From positions 1-23,284 of the forward strand of contig JAPOQV010000052.1 of assembly GCA_026710565.1 (NCBI GenBank): a stretch of 23,284 nucleotides of DNA. The letters run 5' to 3'. How positions within the stretch are numbered: position 1 is the first letter of the stretch; each line of letters opens with the position of its first letter. Positions 7,031 to 14,300 of the stretch are shown here, piece by piece. Source of the stretch: Spirochaetaceae bacterium. Lineage in GTDB: Bacteria; Spirochaetota; Spirochaetia; SZUA-6; Bin103. The position numbers were made by a program, and so were the translations under genes. The notes beneath the pieces are model-generated. The model saw only the letters and a list, made by a program, of their open reading frames with translations, made no database searches and was not told the origin of the DNA.

Positions 7031-8529
7031 GAATCCCCCGTGCCCGCGGATGCGCCGCGCAGCATCAGATGGCGGAACACGGGCGCGAGCGGATCACCCA
7101 TCTCCAGCATGGCCGCGTGCATGCGTTCGCGCGCGTGGCGGACCCGGCGAGCATCGGCGGGACGCGGCGCAAGATTGCGCAGCTCGTGCGGATCGGCCGC
7201 CAGGTCGTAGAGCTCGTCCTGCATGCCGGCGTTGAAGACGTACTTGCTGTCTTCGAAGCGCAGCATGCGCTGGTCCAGGAGCACGTCCTGCCCGGTTCCG
7301 CAGCCTTCCGCCAGGAGATAGTCCCGCCAGGGAGCGTCGGGTGATTCGATCACCGGGACAAGCGAGCGGCCGTCCCGCTCGGCGGTCGGGCGGCTCACAC
7401 CGGCCAGTTCCAGCACCGTCGCATGGAGGTCGCACAGGGAAACGAGGTTGCAACGCCTGCCGCCGTGCGTGTGGCCGGCCGGCTTGATCAGGTACGGGAT
7501 CTTCATGATCTCCTCGTACATGTGGACCGCCTTGTTCTCCAGCCCGGCGTGGCACCCGTGCGAATCGCCGTGATCGGCGACGAAGATGATCGTCGTCTCG
7601 TCGTACAGTCCGGTCTCCCGGAGGTGGGCGATGAGCCGGCCTATCTGCTCGTCGATGCTCGACATGAATCCGTAGTAGTGCCGGAGCGCGGTCGCGAAGA
7701 ACTCCCACGGCTGATCGAAGCGGCGCCACACGTCGTGGATCGCGGGTTTGTCGATGAGGGGATCGGCGAAGTTCGGCCAGGGCGGAATCGCCAGGTCCCG
7801 ATACGCGTCGAGGTGCCGGGTGGGCGCGTAGAACGGCTCGTGCGGGCCCCAGAAATTGAGCTGGAAGTAGAACGGCCCCTCCTCCGATCGGAGGCGCTCC
7901 AGGTGCCAGATCGCCCTTTCGACGAGGAAGCACTCGTTGGTCGACTCCATGGGCGAGGTGACTTCGCCCCAGTGCGTGTGATTCGGATGGGTGTGCTCCC
8001 GGGGCTTCTGCTCGACGACGAATTCGAGCCCGTTGGATCGCAGGTACTCCTGGAACAGCGCGTACTCGTAACCGCCGCCGTGTCCGGGGAAATCATCGCC
8101 GATGAAGCCGCGGGTCGTGGGGAGCGCGTTGCCCGCGGTGAAGTACCAGTCCGGAAACGGGGCCGTGTCGGTCCCCGGCTCGGTCCGGTCGAAGCCGAGA
8201 TGCCACTTGCCGGTGTACCCGCAGCGGTAGCCGGCCGCCGCCAGGCGGCGGCTCAGGAGATCCGGCGTGTCGGGCAGATCGTGGACGCGGCATCCGTAGC
8301 CGCGCGTGTTCGTCTGGATGCCGTGGTGCGACGGCTGCAACCCGGTCATCAGGCTCGCGCGGGCCGGCGAGCAGACCGCGCAGTTGGTGTAGCCGTTGTC
8401 GAACACGATGGCGTCGCGGGCGAAGCGGTCGAGGTGCGGGGTCCGGCAGAGGCCGTCCGGGGCGTAGCAGGAGAGCGTGTCCGCCCGCTGCTGGTCGGTG
8501 AGGATGAGGAGGATGTTCTGGTCGTTCAC
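7027..8529 (-). CDS. sulfatase (alkaline phosphatase superfamily, formylglycine-dependent), cytoplasmic
   Basis: This 500-residue hydrolase of the S1 sulfatase family removes sulfate from sugars or other sulfate esters. The N-terminal strand ILLILTDQQRADTLSCY gives the first metal ligands (D12, Q13). The signature CSPAR at 53-57 carries C53, which must be converted to formylglycine by an enzyme not encoded here, followed by SLMTG. TGKWHLG and IIFVADHGDSHG supply further active-site Lys, His and Asp residues. Start GTG 8529 (VNDQNILL) directly opens the first strand, so there is no signal peptide and the enzyme should be cytoplasmic. It precedes and overlaps permease 1, implying that a sulfated substrate is imported before desulfation. 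Choline-sulfatase-like or glycosulfatase activity is possible. Confidence 0.92.
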   Translation of the reverse strand: MNDQNILLILTDQQRADTLSCYAPDGLCRTPHLDRFARDAIVFDNGYTNCAVCSPARASLMTGLQPSHHGIQTNTRGYGCRVHDLPDTPDLLSRRLAAAGYRCGYTGKWHLGFDRTEPGTDTAPFPDWYFTAGNALPTTRGFIGDDFPGHGGGYEYALFQEYLRSNGLEFVVEQKPREHTHPNHTHWGEVTSPMESTNECFLVERAIWHLERLRSEEGPFYFQLNFWGPHEPFYAPTRHLDAYRDLAIPPWPNFADPLIDKPAIHDVWRRFDQPWEFFATALRHYYGFMSSIDEQIGRLIAHLRETGLYDETTIIFVADHGDSHGCHAGLENKAVHMYEEIMKIPYLIKPAGHTHGGRRCNLVSLCDLHATVLELAGVSRPTAERDGRSLVPVIESPDAPWRDYLLAEGCGTGQDVLLDQRMLRFEDSKYVFNAGMQDELYDLAADPHELRNLAPRPADARRVRHARERMHAAMLEMGDPLAPVFRHLMLRGASAGTGDS

Positions 8530-8564
8530 GAGCGATCGATTCCGCGGGTTTTGCGAGAGTGGAG

Positions 8565-9599
8565 TCAGGCGGCTCCGGCAGCCGTCGCGTGACCACGAGC
8601 GGGCGCCGTCTCGGGTACCTTCGGGGCGAACTGGTACTCGGGCTCGCGCTTCTGCCGTTCGAGGATGCCGTGGATCTGTGTCCAGGTCTCGCGCAGGCCG
8701 CGCGTGCAGCGTGGCATGTCGTGCCGGATCAGCCGGTGCAGGCGTCCGAGCCGGTAGCACGGCACGGCCGCGTACATGTGATGCTCGGTGTGGTAGTTCA
8801 TGTGCCAGTACAGGAACTGCAGCACCGGGCTCAGGTAGATCGTGCGGCAGCACACCCGGAAGTCCGTGACCTCGTCCGTGAGGCCGATGTGCTGGGCCTC
8901 GTTGCAGAGCCGTTGCAGCCAGCCGCCGAAGGCGCGCGGAAAGGTGATCACCAGCGGCACGACCCACAGGCCGTTCGCCAGTGCCACCGCGGCGATGGCG
9001 AGGTGCCCGAGCAGCACGATGCGGTCCCAGTCGCGCCGCAGCCGACGCAGCTCGGGCTCGCTCGGGGGGAACAGATCCGCGATCCAGGACCCTTCCGGGC
9101 CGACGTAGCCCAGCGCGGTCCGCGCATAGCCGTGCAGCGCCGTGGGAATGTAGCGCAGGTCGACGATCCCCCACTTCCAGATGCCCCTGAGGTCGAAGCT
9201 GCGCGGGAACTCCACTTCGCGGTCGGCCGGCGGGTGCAGCGTGTACTTGTGGTGCGCGGTGTGGCTGGGCCAGAACACGTGATGGGTGTACCAGCCGAGG
9301 AACGCGTAGATCCTCAGAAACAGCCGATTCATCCACCGGGTCCGGAACACCGAGTCGTGGATCAGCTCGTGAAAACCGTTGACCAGGAAGTGCCAGAAGT
9401 GGCCGTTGACGAGCACCAGCACGGCCGTGACGTACCAGGGCCAGTGGAGGGAGGAGTAGATCGCGGCGCCCGACGCCGCAGCCAGAACGGCCAGGAAACC
9501 GAGGGTCTGCGCGAACCCCAGCAGATCGCTCCGCTGATTCAGCCTCTTCAACTCGTCGCGCGGGACCGGGCAACGGTACCAGGTGATGCGGCTACTCAT
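8565..9599 (-). CDS. membrane fatty acid desaturase-family diiron enzyme
   Basis: The 344-residue integral membrane protein carries the three histidine boxes that bind the diiron centre of acyl desaturases and related hydroxylases: H77-ELI-H81, H113-TA-HH117 and H270-TE-HH274, with an additional NEAQH at 233-237. Hydrophobic segments flank the boxes, for example about 28-50 and 55-75. The start ATG at 9599 has GAGGA about 6 bases upstream. The gene ends 35 bases before the sulfatase start and reads the same way. The substrate could be an acyl chain, a carotenoid or an alkane-like compound. Its link to the sulfated-sugar operon is positional only. Confidence 0.9.
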   Translation of the reverse strand: MSSRITWYRCPVPRDELKRLNQRSDLLGFAQTLGFLAVLAAASGAAIYSSLHWPWYVTAVLVLVNGHFWHFLVNGFHELIHDSVFRTRWMNRLFLRIYAFLGWYTHHVFWPSHTAHHKYTLHPPADREVEFPRSFDLRGIWKWGIVDLRYIPTALHGYARTALGYVGPEGSWIADLFPPSEPELRRLRRDWDRIVLLGHLAIAAVALANGLWVVPLVITFPRAFGGWLQRLCNEAQHIGLTDEVTDFRVCCRTIYLSPVLQFLYWHMNYHTEHHMYAAVPCYRLGRLHRLIRHDMPRCTRGLRETWTQIHGILERQKREPEYQFAPKVPETAPARGHATAAGAA

Positions 9600-9610
9600 G
9601 CGGCGTCCTC

Positions 9611-9616
9611 ATTATA
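9611..9616 (-). promoter_or_regulatory. possible -10 box before the desaturase gene
   Basis: A perfect TATAAT occurs on the minus strand in the 60-base gap before the desaturase, in otherwise GC-rich DNA. No good -35 lies 16-18 bases upstream. Initiation from it would begin only about 5 bases before the ATG and would exclude the GAGGA ribosome binding site, so it may instead be fortuitous. Confidence 0.25.
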
Positions 9617-9659
9617 CCTACGCCGGGGGAGAGGGAATCCATCGTGCACCGGGAAGCCG

Positions 9660-10454
9660 TTACGATGCGCGGCCCCACCAGCGGCGGATGCAGTCGGCGT
9701 TGTGCCTGGCGACCGCCTCGCGCCGGGCGGCGCTCCAGCCGCTCTCGATGACCGTGATCAGGCCGTCGTAGCCGTGGCGCCTGCAGGCGGACAGGATCGC
9801 CGGCCAGTCCTGCACGCAGGGCGCGTCCGGCAGTGCGGTGCCCCAGCCCTGCCCGTCATGCGTGAGGAACGGCGGCTCGCCGCCCGCGGCGCGGCGGAAC
9901 GAGTGCACGAGCACGTTGCGCATGTGCGGCAGCAGCGGCGGAATACAGCTCAGGTAGTCCTCACCGGCCATGTGCAGGTGCGCGGAGTCGTAGAGCAGGC
10001 CGTAGTTGCGATGGCCGACCTGTGACAGCAGGCGGCGGGTGCCGGATGCCGTCTGCAGGTCGGTGCCGACGTGGTTGTTGCCGGCCAGCGCGACGCCATG
10101 CGCCTGCGCCCGCTCCGCGGCATTGCGCAGCCAGGCGGGATCCGAGCTGATCTTCAACAGCCGGCATTCGAGGTCGGCGCAGAGCCCCAGGTAGCGGTCG
10201 AAGAACGCGTCGCGCTCGTCACCGCGGTCAGGCAGTCCGCGCGCGGTCAGGCAGGTCACGGTCAACCCCTCGCCCCGGACGATGTCCAGCAACTCCCGGC
10301 GGCGGGCCGCCGGGGCATCCGGCGCGATCTGGGTCCGGCGCAGCTCCACGCCGCCGTAACCGGCCGACCGCGCGATCCGGCAGAACCGCGCGAACGGAAC
10401 CGACTGCGCCCGGTAGCGGTCCTCGAAGAGAAACCCGCTCAGCGCAAGCAGCAC
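9660..10454 (-). CDS. sugar phosphate isomerase/epimerase (xylose isomerase-like TIM barrel)
   Basis: The 264-residue protein fits the AP-endonuclease-2/xylose isomerase-like TIM barrel family, whose members isomerise or epimerise sugars and inositol derivatives with a divalent metal. Strand motifs match: GYGGVELRRTQ (first acidic ligand, about residue 37), VALAGNNHVG, YGLLYDSAHLHM, VLVHSFRR and LITVIESGW. The Glu, Asp/His, His and Glu residues at strand ends are the likely metal ligands. The start is GTG 10454, 4 bases after the stop of the preceding gene, so the two are cotranscribed. The length is typical. The substrate is unknown; context suggests a step in the breakdown of the sugar imported by the downstream ABC system. 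Confidence 0.85.
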   Translation of the reverse strand: MLLALSGFLFEDRYRAQSVPFARFCRIARSAGYGGVELRRTQIAPDAPAARRRELLDIVRGEGLTVTCLTARGLPDRGDERDAFFDRYLGLCADLECRLLKISSDPAWLRNAAERAQAHGVALAGNNHVGTDLQTASGTRRLLSQVGHRNYGLLYDSAHLHMAGEDYLSCIPPLLPHMRNVLVHSFRRAAGGEPPFLTHDGQGWGTALPDAPCVQDWPAILSACRRHGYDGLITVIESGWSAARREAVARHNADCIRRWWGRAS

Positions 10455-10458
10455 GGGG

Positions 10459-11625
10459 CTACGCCAGCGCCGCGCGCACCTCTGCGCCGAGGCGCTTGTA
10501 GGCGTCGTCGTCGTGCGCGTGTCCGTAGCGCCACGCGCCTCGCCAGCCGGTCTCCCGCTGGATGCCCAGCAGATCCACGCAGATCGTGAAGCCCGCTCCG
10601 TAGATGGCCAGCCCGAACGCGTCGCCCTGCGGGACGGCCGGCGACATGTCCCACATCAGCCACGTCGGGATGCAGTGGTCGGGGTAGCTCGCCAGCCCCT
10701 CGTCGGACTGCAGGTGCGTTTCGAGGATGAAGGCGATGCGGTGCGCGGCGAGCTTCAGGATCTCCTCCCGGCGGTAGCCGGGCGCGTGGTCGTTCGCCGC
10801 CGCCAGGTCGTAGAAGGCGTCGAACTCCTCGCATGGGAACAGGTTGTCGTCGTACCCGGGGTGGTACATCTTCGCCAGCACCGAGTCGATGAGCGTGTCG
10901 GCGCGCGGGACCGTCAGTCCCAGCGGCTCCAACACGGCGATGATGATCTTGAAGGTGGTCTGGATTCCCCGGCCCCAGAAGCCGGTGTCCGGATCCTGCC
11001 GCGAATACACCCAGCGCAGGCACTCCAGCAGCGGATCGACCGGCGTCGTGCCGGCTAGGTGCCAGTCCGCGAGGCGTTTGACCATGCGGCCGACCCAGCT
11101 CCAGTTCGGCTCGACGCTCTTGATCCAGGGCAGGACCCGCTCAGGCTCGTCCTGCTGCGGCCAGTCGGGCGGCGGCGGGATCTGCAACTGGTCGACGCCA
11201 TCGACCCCGTAGCCGCGCAGGCAGCCGTGCGAGTACTGGTTCATCGCCTCCTTGTGGGCGGCGGTGGGCGGCCACGGCTCGGCCGTGTCGTCCCAGTTCG
11301 GCGGCTTGTAGGCGAGCAGCGCCGGATCCTCGTAGCTGCCCGGCGCCACCTCCCGCGACTCGATCCAGCGGCGGCCGAGCCGTTGCTGATCGGCGTCGAG
11401 CACCCGGTTCAGGATGCCCGCCTCCTTGAGCTGCCCCAGGATGTAGTTGGTGGCGGCCACGTTGGCGTCGCGGGCCGAGTCCACCGCCCAGCTCATCCGG
11501 TACGGCGCCGCCGGGTCGCGCACGCGCTCGGCCCAGCGCACGAACCCGTCGGTCGCCGCCGTGAGCCGCTGCACGGCCTCCGCCTTCAGTTGCTGCAGAT
11601 CCCGCTCCAGGAATGACGTGTCCAT
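10459..11625 (-). CDS. hypothetical protein, possibly alpha/alpha-barrel (prenyltransferase/cyclase-like repeat)
   Basis: The protein has 388 residues from the ATG at 11625; a TTG eight codons upstream is a poorer start. I do not recognise a named family. It has no signal peptide or membrane segment. Alternating amphipathic helices (DSARDANVAATNYILGQLKE, AHRIAFILETHLQ) and the stretch YSRQDPDTGFWGRG, which resembles the QxxxGxW turn of terpene-cyclase and prenyltransferase repeats, suggest an alpha/alpha toroid. Such folds also occur in glycosidases and epimerases acting on sugars. It heads the minus-strand run and lies 4 bases before the isomerase gene, so a joint role with that enzyme is likely. 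Its start is divergent from the kinase, with 68 bases between them. Confidence 0.75.
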   Translation of the reverse strand: MDTSFLERDLQQLKAEAVQRLTAATDGFVRWAERVRDPAAPYRMSWAVDSARDANVAATNYILGQLKEAGILNRVLDADQQRLGRRWIESREVAPGSYEDPALLAYKPPNWDDTAEPWPPTAAHKEAMNQYSHGCLRGYGVDGVDQLQIPPPPDWPQQDEPERVLPWIKSVEPNWSWVGRMVKRLADWHLAGTTPVDPLLECLRWVYSRQDPDTGFWGRGIQTTFKIIIAVLEPLGLTVPRADTLIDSVLAKMYHPGYDDNLFPCEEFDAFYDLAAANDHAPGYRREEILKLAAHRIAFILETHLQSDEGLASYPDHCIPTWLMWDMSPAVPQGDAFGLAIYGAGFTICVDLLGIQRETGWRGAWRYGHAHDDDAYKRLGAEVRAALA

Positions 11626-11693
11626 GCCCGCCAGCCTACCCTGTGACAAGAGAGCAGGTCGTGGCCGCTACAGCTCCGCCGGGTCGGCGATCC

Positions 11694-12743
11694 ATGCAGC
11701 GCGCGTCCCCGTGGCCGATCAGCCCCAACGACGTCGACTATCTCCTGATCGACATCCGCCCGATGCGCGTGGCGGTGATCGGCGACTTCTGCCTCGACGT
11801 GTATCTGGTGCTCGACCCGGCCGCCGCCGAGATCTCCGTCGAGACCGGCCTGCCGACCCGACCGGTTGCCGAGCAGCGCTACTCGCTCGGCGGTGCCGGC
11901 AACGTGGCGGCCAATCTCGCCGCACTCGGTTGTACGCAGGTGCGCGCCTTTGGCGTGATCGGCGAGGACCCGTTCGGAGCGGAAGTGGCGCGCATCCTGC
12001 GTCGCACCGGGATCGACACCGGCGGCGTCCTGACCCAGGGGGAGGCGTGGGATACCTGCGCCTACACGAAGGTGCTGGAGGCGGGTAAAGCCGGGCAGCG
12101 CGAATCCAACCGCATCGACTACGGCACCTTCAACCGGCTGCGGCCGGAGACGGCCGACCGGCTGGCCGCTCAGCTCGCCGGCGCGCTCGCGGACGGGAAG
12201 GTCGATGCCGTGATCGTCAATCAGCAGGTGCGGCACGGCGTGCACACCGATCGCCTGCGGCGCAACCTGCGGGACGTGATCCGCCGGCACCCGGACACGC
12301 CGTGGGTGACCGACAGCCGGGACTTCGCGGACGACTTCGCGGGCACGGTCCGGAAGCTCAACGAAGCCGAGGCCGTGGCCGCGGCAGGCGGTGCGCTCGC
12401 GTCCGGCGACAGGTTCCGGTCCGCTCCGGCGGCCGCGCGAGAGCTGTTCCGGCGGTGGCGAGCGCCGGTGTTCGTGACTCGCGGGGACCGTGGCTGCCTG
12501 GCGTGCGACGGCGGCGGAGTGATCGAGCTGCCGTCGCCGAAGATGCCGACCGACGTCGATCCGGTCGGCGCGGGCGACGCGTTCCTGGCCGGCCTCACGG
12601 CCGCTCTGGCGGCCGGCCGCGACCCGGGTGCGGCCGCGGCGTTCGCGGGGCTGGCGGCCGGCGTCACCGTGACCAAGCTGCACCGCACCGGCACCGCCTC
12701 AGCGCGTGAAATAGGAGAGCTGGCGCGCAGGCAGCATCAGTAG
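11694..12743 (+). CDS. PfkB-family carbohydrate kinase (HldE/RfaE kinase domain-like)
   Basis: The 349-residue ribokinase-fold kinase opens with strand MRVAVIGDFCLDVY (24-37). It continues with PfkB signature 1, SLGGAGNVAANLAALG (64-79), then VNQQV, KLNEAEA (221-227) and VTRGDRG (261-267). Signature 2, DPVGAGDAFLAGL (289-301), places catalytic D295. The order and spacing are closest to the heptose 7-phosphate kinase domain of HldE. No nucleotidyltransferase domain follows, and the wording of several blocks is divergent, so it may phosphorylate another sugar. ATG 11694 was chosen because the first ATG, at 11613, would overlap the divergent gene; GTG 11661 is another option. Its stop overlaps the convergent yoeB stop by 7 bases. 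Confidence 0.85.
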   Translation: MQRASPWPISPNDVDYLLIDIRPMRVAVIGDFCLDVYLVLDPAAAEISVETGLPTRPVAEQRYSLGGAGNVAANLAALGCTQVRAFGVIGEDPFGAEVARILRRTGIDTGGVLTQGEAWDTCAYTKVLEAGKAGQRESNRIDYGTFNRLRPETADRLAAQLAGALADGKVDAVIVNQQVRHGVHTDRLRRNLRDVIRRHPDTPWVTDSRDFADDFAGTVRKLNEAEAVAAAGGALASGDRFRSAPAAARELFRRWRAPVFVTRGDRGCLACDGGGVIELPSPKMPTDVDPVGAGDAFLAGLTAALAAGRDPGAAAAFAGLAAGVTVTKLHRTGTASAREIGELARRQHQ

Positions 12744-13021
12744 TGGTAGCGGCACTGGACGACGACGCACCGGCCTTTCGCGACTCGGTAGACCAAGCGG
12801 TGCTCCTTCGTGATCCGGCGCGACCAGTAGCCAGCCAGCTCATGCTTCAGCGGTTCCGGCTTGCCGACCCCATGAGCGGGATCTCGCAGGCACTCCTCGA
12901 TCAGCCGCGCGATCAGCCGCGCGATCCGGCGGGCCACCGCCCGGTCGTGCTGAGTCCAGTACCGGTACTCGGCCCAAGCTTGCCGGGAGAACGCGATGGC
13001 TGCCGGGTCTAGCCGGATCAC
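12737..13021 (-). CDS. yoeB: YoeB-type ribosome-dependent mRNA endonuclease toxin
   Basis: The 94-residue protein matches the Txe/YoeB family (RelE superfamily) nearly end to end: AWAEYRYW, GKPEPLKHELAGYWSRRI, EHRLVYRV and the terminal CRYHY. By alignment with E. coli YoeB, its catalytic residues E46, R65, H83 and Y84 correspond here to E56, R75, H93 and Y94, all present, so the toxin should be active. An N-terminal extension of about ten residues is the main difference. The GTG start at 13021 overlaps the antitoxin stop (GTGA, 13018-13021), coupling toxin translation to antitoxin. YoeB binds the ribosomal A site and cuts mRNA; YefM neutralises it. Confidence 0.95.
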   Translation of the reverse strand: MIRLDPAAIAFSRQAWAEYRYWTQHDRAVARRIARLIARLIEECLRDPAHGVGKPEPLKHELAGYWSRRITKEHRLVYRVAKGRCVVVQCRYHY

Positions 13022-13299
13022 CGCCGCTCCGTGATCTCCCCGTCGACGAGGTCGGCGTGCACGACGTTGCCCGCTTCAACGTCGGCGATGGCGGCGCGCA
13101 GGCGTTCAGCGTTTCGCGGTGAGCGCAGCAGGTGGAAGGTCTCCATGGTCGCGTCATACTCGGCCTTGGACAGCATGACCACCGGGTCGCCGGTCGTTCG
13201 CGTGATGACTACCGGCACCCGATCCTCGGTCACGCTGTCCATCAACGACTTGAGGTTCTGCCTCGCCTCGGTGTAGTTCGTGATCCGTTCAGTCGCCAT
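13018..13299 (-). CDS. yefM: YefM/Phd-family antitoxin
   Basis: The 93-residue antitoxin has the Phd/YefM N-terminal DNA-binding domain (MATERITNYTEARQNLKSLMDSV; EDRVPVVITRTTGDPVVMLSKAEYDATMET). A charged C-terminal tail (LRAAIADVEAGNVVHADLVDGE) should wrap the toxin. The start ATG 13299 is preceded by AGGAGG 9 bases upstream; the open frame continues upstream but only through promoter DNA. It is the first gene of the operon with yoeB. A near-consensus promoter with an overlapping palindrome lies just upstream, as expected for autorepression by the antitoxin and toxin-antitoxin complex. Confidence 0.93.
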   Translation of the reverse strand: MATERITNYTEARQNLKSLMDSVTEDRVPVVITRTTGDPVVMLSKAEYDATMETFHLLRSPRNAERLRAAIADVEAGNVVHADLVDGEITERR

Positions 13300-13327
13300 G
13301 CGCGTGCGCCTCCTGAGTTCGCCGGCA

Positions 13328-13368
13328 GTCTGTACTGAATATTGTACGTACAGACATTCGTGCGTCAA
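13328..13368 (-). promoter_or_regulatory. yefM-yoeB promoter with overlapping palindromic operator
   Basis: On the minus strand TTGACG (13363-13368) and TACAAT (13341-13346) are 16 bases apart, each 5 of 6 to the sigma-70 consensus. An 8-base inverted repeat, gtctgtac and gtacagac, lies at 13328-13335 and 13348-13355. The perfect palindrome tgtacgtaca at 13343-13352 overlaps the -10. E. coli YefM is known to recognise TGTACA-centred palindromes, so this is a probable autoregulatory operator. The expected RNA start is near 13334, leaving a leader of about 35 bases that contains the AGGAGG site. Confidence 0.75.
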
Positions 13369-13408
13369 TCCTTCGTGGTATGGTGAAGTGCTTCATTCGT
13401 GAGGGAAC

Positions 13409-13792
13409 ATGGCTGTCGATAGTGCAGCGGCCGCACGCTGGGTAGTCGCCCGACAGGTGCGGCGGCGCGAGGCGCTACGCCGGCGGTTGCATGCGGCGCA
13501 GCGAGACGCGGCCCGGATCATCGCCATGATCGTCGCGGAGCACCGGCCACGGCGCATCTACCAGTGGGGATCGCTCGTGCATACCGAGCGGTTCGCCGAA
13601 ATCTCCGACATCGACATCGCCGTCGAAGGCATGAGTTGCGACGAGCCCCTCCTCGCAACCATCCGGTCCCGGGCGGAGGCGATGACCGACCTGCACATCG
13701 ATCTGGTTGTCATGGAGCGGCTCGACCCCGGGAGGGCCGACCTCATCCGGCGTTTCGGCACCATAGCCTGGCAGGCCGGCGAACATGGCTGA
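13409..13792 (+). CDS. MNT-type nucleotidyltransferase-domain antitoxin
   Basis: The 127-residue protein has a minimal nucleotidyltransferase core: YQWGSLVHTERFAEISDIDIAVEG gives the G54-S55 motif and D67-x-D69, and D98 (HIDLVV) is the likely third carboxylate. MNT proteins of this size act as antitoxins to HEPN toxins, in known cases by AMP-ylating them. The start ATG 13409 has GAGGG just upstream. A possible extended -10 (TGGTATGGT, 13376-13384) lies before it, next to the yefM operator. Its last 8 bases overlap the HEPN gene start, indicating translational coupling. Confidence 0.88.
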   Translation: MAVDSAAAARWVVARQVRRREALRRRLHAAQRDAARIIAMIVAEHRPRRIYQWGSLVHTERFAEISDIDIAVEGMSCDEPLLATIRSRAEAMTDLHIDLVVMERLDPGRADLIRRFGTIAWQAGEHG

Positions 13793-14282
13793 CCGCGGCC
13801 TCGATGAGTTGATCGCCGAGCTCGCGCAGGCGCGGGATCGCCTGCAGGCTGTCTACGCGAAGCTGGGCCATGCGCGGGAGACGACGCTGCCGCGCATCGG
13901 CCGAACCGATGACGGCGCGCTGGTCGTGGCCGGCTACCTGGAAACCTACTACACGGCGCTGGAGACGTTCTTCGTCCGCGTGTCCGGATACTTCGAGAAC
14001 AACCTGCCGCCGGGGCGCTGGCACTCGGCCCTGCTGGAGAACATGACCCTCGAGATCGAAGGGCTGCGGGCAAGGGTCGTCGGCGATCGCAACCTGGTTC
14101 GCCTGCGCGAACTGCTCCGGTTCCGGCACTTCCGTCGTTACTACGTGGAGATGGAGTACGACTGGACTCGCATCGACTTCCTGCTCACGACCCTGGACGA
14201 TGCGCACCCGACGGTACTCGATGATCTCGAAGCGTTCGGCGCCTTCCTCCGCGATGTCCGCGACCGCGCCGGCGACGGCTAG
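13785..14282 (+). CDS. HEPN-domain (HepT-like) ribonuclease toxin
   Basis: The 165-residue all-helical protein follows and overlaps the MNT gene. The HEPN ribonuclease signature (Arg, 4-6 residues, His) is met by R108-ELLRFR-H115 in LRELLRFRHFRRYY. The helix around TYYTALETFFVRVSGYFENN (about 54-73) matches the first core helix of HepT-like proteins. In well-studied HepT the His is followed by x-Tyr, the residue AMP-ylated by MntA; here the tyrosines lie at 119-120, four to five residues after the His, so the modification site may differ. It converges with the membrane hydroxylase gene at 14301, 18 bases apart. Role as toxin is inferred from family and pairing. Confidence 0.78.
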   Translation: MADRGLDELIAELAQARDRLQAVYAKLGHARETTLPRIGRTDDGALVVAGYLETYYTALETFFVRVSGYFENNLPPGRWHSALLENMTLEIEGLRARVVGDRNLVRLRELLRFRHFRRYYVEMEYDWTRIDFLLTTLDDAHPTVLDDLEAFGAFLRDVRDRAGDG

Positions 14283-14300
14283 CGTCGGCGGGGGCTCTGC

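Noticed and set aside
7027..9573. Minus-strand open frame that would extend the sulfatase through the desaturase gene
   Set aside because: The desaturase is encoded there in another frame with intact histidine boxes; sulfatase homology begins at 8529.
11613..11693. Longer start for the PfkB kinase at ATG 11613
   Set aside because: It would overlap the divergent gene start at 11625 and adds residues with no similarity to the kinase fold.
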